A stretch of DNA of 64,000 nucleotides from Setoptus koraiensis (lineage: Eukaryota > Arthropoda). Positions 62,258 to 64,000 of this stretch are shown here, piece by piece. A program made the position numbers and the translations under genes. Within the stretch, counting starts at the first letter, position 1, and each line of letters opens with the position of its first letter. A model generated the notes under the pieces. That model saw only the letters and a program-made list of their open reading frames with translations, had not been told where the DNA came from and ran no database searches. The DNA is taken from positions 11,594,001-11,658,000 of the forward strand of contig CM106586.1 in assembly GCA_048013815.1 (NCBI GenBank), written 5' to 3'.

Positions 62258-62584
62258 TCATTTTTCAAAGAGCTGTCGCCTCAGATCATGTACTTGATCC
62301 TCCAGTTTTTCACACTCTTTAATTATTTTTTCCTGTGCTAACTGCAGATTGTCCCATTTTTGTGGATCTAACACTTTTTCTTCCAGTGGTAACCTAAGTT
62401 CCTTCTGAATATCCATTACTATATTGGAATGTCTTCTCTCGCAATCATAAAATTTACGTTCGGCTGTTTCCAACTGTCCACGTATCATATCCTTTTCATT
62501 GAATTCTGCTCTTCCACCGTGTAAAGGCGTCGTTGCAAAAATAACTGCAACTACCACCAAAATTAATGTCAAATATTTGTGCAT
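62258..62584 (-). CDS. small secreted helical protein
   Basis: 108 aa, single exon. Signal peptide MHKYLTLILVVVAVIFATTP, cleavage near residue 26. The mature part is charged and helix-prone, with three Cys (YDCERRHS, KECEKLEDQ and none near the end, so at least one may be unpaired). Its heptads (QLETAERKFYDCERR, AQEKIIKECEKLEDQVHDLRRQ) suggest a helical bundle. It resembles in size and design the protein at 21958-22227. It lies just beyond the broken retroelement, on the opposite strand. Confidence 0.65.
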   Translation of the reverse strand: MHKYLTLILVVVAVIFATTPLHGGRAEFNEKDMIRGQLETAERKFYDCERRHSNIVMDIQKELRLPLEEKVLDPQKWDNLQLAQEKIIKECEKLEDQVHDLRRQLFEK

Positions 62585-64000
62585 ACTACTTGCTGTTCGA
62601 AGGATTTTATTTTAATTATTTATTGCAAAAGCTCGAGTCTGAATAGAGAATCGGAGACTTGTCGTCACTGTATTGTTCCTCTTCAGATATTCACAGTTCG
62701 CAAGAATATATCGATCTGATCCATTAGTGCAGAAGTATGATATAAAAATAGATGCAACTTGAGCTATTTATAGGTCCATTTTACCTGTATCTACAGTTGA
62801 CACCGCTTCAGTTATAACTCATAGAGCTCTAGAAGGTTGGGTGGGCTCTCACCACTTTCAAACATTTCGACCGTTTGGACCACCCCGATTAACTATATGA
62901 AACCCGACCTTCAGCCACTTTCGTCCTCCTCCATCTTTTTCTACCATGGACGAAAGCGGCTGAAAGTGGGGATCTCGACTCTTTCGTCCAGAGTATAAAC
63001 CGTTTCATCTAATGAAGGACAAAAGATGATGAAATTTGAACCATGAGTCCGAGCCACCGAGACATTAATCCGCACACTAACAAGGTTGCTAAAAATTGAT
63101 ACACCATGGCGAAGTTTCAAGGTTTGCACACCATTCCATCTGCTCATTTCGAGGTGCAATTTTCTTCATCTAACAAGAGATACTCATCTCCATAGAAGTG
63201 CAAAATCTAATAGCTTAGATCATATGTCCGAATGTGATGGAAATTTCGCAGGGAATTTCCGGCTCTTGATTTATCTAGCTTCAGAAAGAAATATATCATC
63301 GCATTTCTCTTTGTACTTAGAGGTAGTAAGTAAGCGAACTAAATAAGACGTAGATGAAATTTTACAATCGACGCCGGATTTTGCAAAAACGGGAGCATTT
63401 CGGGATGTTTTTATTTTCGGTTTTCGATTTGAAATTTGGGTATGGTTGAGAAGGTCTCGATCAGGTGAAGCCAGAAATCTGGTTTATTTCTGTTTCTGGT
63501 TTTTCGTTCATTAGGCGTTAGTGCTGTGTGGAAAGGGGGCCGCGGGGACCTTGTTTCTTAAAAGTAGTGTCATCCGACGCGGTTTATTTGTTCCAACTGA
63601 TGGTAGTAAAATAAATCGAGAGAAATACTGCCGAGGGCGTCGAGATTGGAAGAAAATCTTCTTACTGATTTAGCCCAGATATTGGGACCCATCGCTCCGA
63701 AACATCTTTCTAGATACAAAGTCCTGTTGAAGCTCGCCCCAAGAGCTATTGAAAACAGTGATTTTAGTTGCGATAAAACTGCGCCAAAGCGAAAAATGCA
63801 AAAAAAAGAGCAACAGTCTGCGAATTTTTTCCAATATCTACATTTTTCAGCAATATTTGGATGATGCTATTTTCAGGTTTTCATGACATGGAAGGGGCTA
63901 GTAGGGACTTCTTCGAACGCAACTCAGAAAGGTTTCCAGTTTTTTTTTCGCAACAGTAAATAATAAAAACACGACCGAAGATGCCAAGAACGCTGGAAAA
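62585..64000. other. intergenic to window end; contains repeat R2
   Basis: No supported gene. Frames at 62941-63159, 63086-63346 and 63646-63864 have no domain or signal peptide. Repeat R2 lies at 63393-63514. TTCATCTAACAA near 63160 also occurs near 59463, hinting at a longer shared repeat unit. Confidence 0.45.
63393..63514 (+). repeat. dispersed repeat R2
   Basis: GCATTTCGGGATGTTTTTAT ... AAATCTGGTTTATTTCTGTT, then a TTTTTCGTTCATTAGG end. It is in the same family as 59743-59873 and 53792-53910. Confidence 0.6.

Overview
This is animal nuclear DNA, AT-rich and moderately gene-dense. Most genes are single-exon. The introns I can place are GT-AG, about 80-200 bp, with strong GTAAGT/GTGAGT donors. 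A Gly/Ala/Tyr-rich cuticle-type protein, an APMAP/hemomucin-type protein, an Asteroid-like nuclease and LITAF-like proteins point to an arthropod, perhaps a mite; that placement is a guess. One 500-bp run of N (51734-52233) is an assembly gap.

Layout. 1-8 kb: a basic Ser/Ala-rich protein, a cuticle-type gene and long non-coding DNA. 8-22 kb: a dense block of mostly intronless genes: a polycystin-1-like TM-PLAT membrane protein, a disordered protein, a C2-less SMP-domain protein, an LRR receptor-like protein, an Asteroid-like XPG/PIN protein, a two-HMG-box protein, a SNAP-25-like Qbc-SNARE and a small secreted helical protein. 22-36 kb: an APMAP-like protein, a small six-cysteine secreted protein in two exons, a second TM-PLAT protein, a coiled-coil protein and two tandem LITAF genes. 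36-47 kb: a secreted/membrane protein, a pseudokinase, a 2.5-kb inverted repeat carrying a head-to-head pair of secreted Cys-containing protein genes, an Ig-domain protein and two membrane proteins. 47-52 kb: an Arg/Ser-rich basic protein, a polyQ protein and G-depleted sequence beside the gap. 52-64 kb: the last three exons of an adenylyl cyclase, two single-pass membrane proteins, a GalNAc-transferase without lectin domain, a broken Ty3/gypsy-type fragment and a small secreted protein.

How it may fit together. Polycystin-1-like proteins, a TSSK-like pseudokinase, an HMG-box chromatin protein, very basic Ser/Arg-rich proteins, a divergent SNARE and SMP lipid-transfer protein, and many intronless genes together recall male-germline gene sets. 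This is inference and needs expression data. The most unusual item is the palindrome at 40332-42845. Its two genes share identical signal-peptide, intron and propeptide-like sequence, but their C-terminal regions have diverged almost completely except for four cysteines at identical positions.
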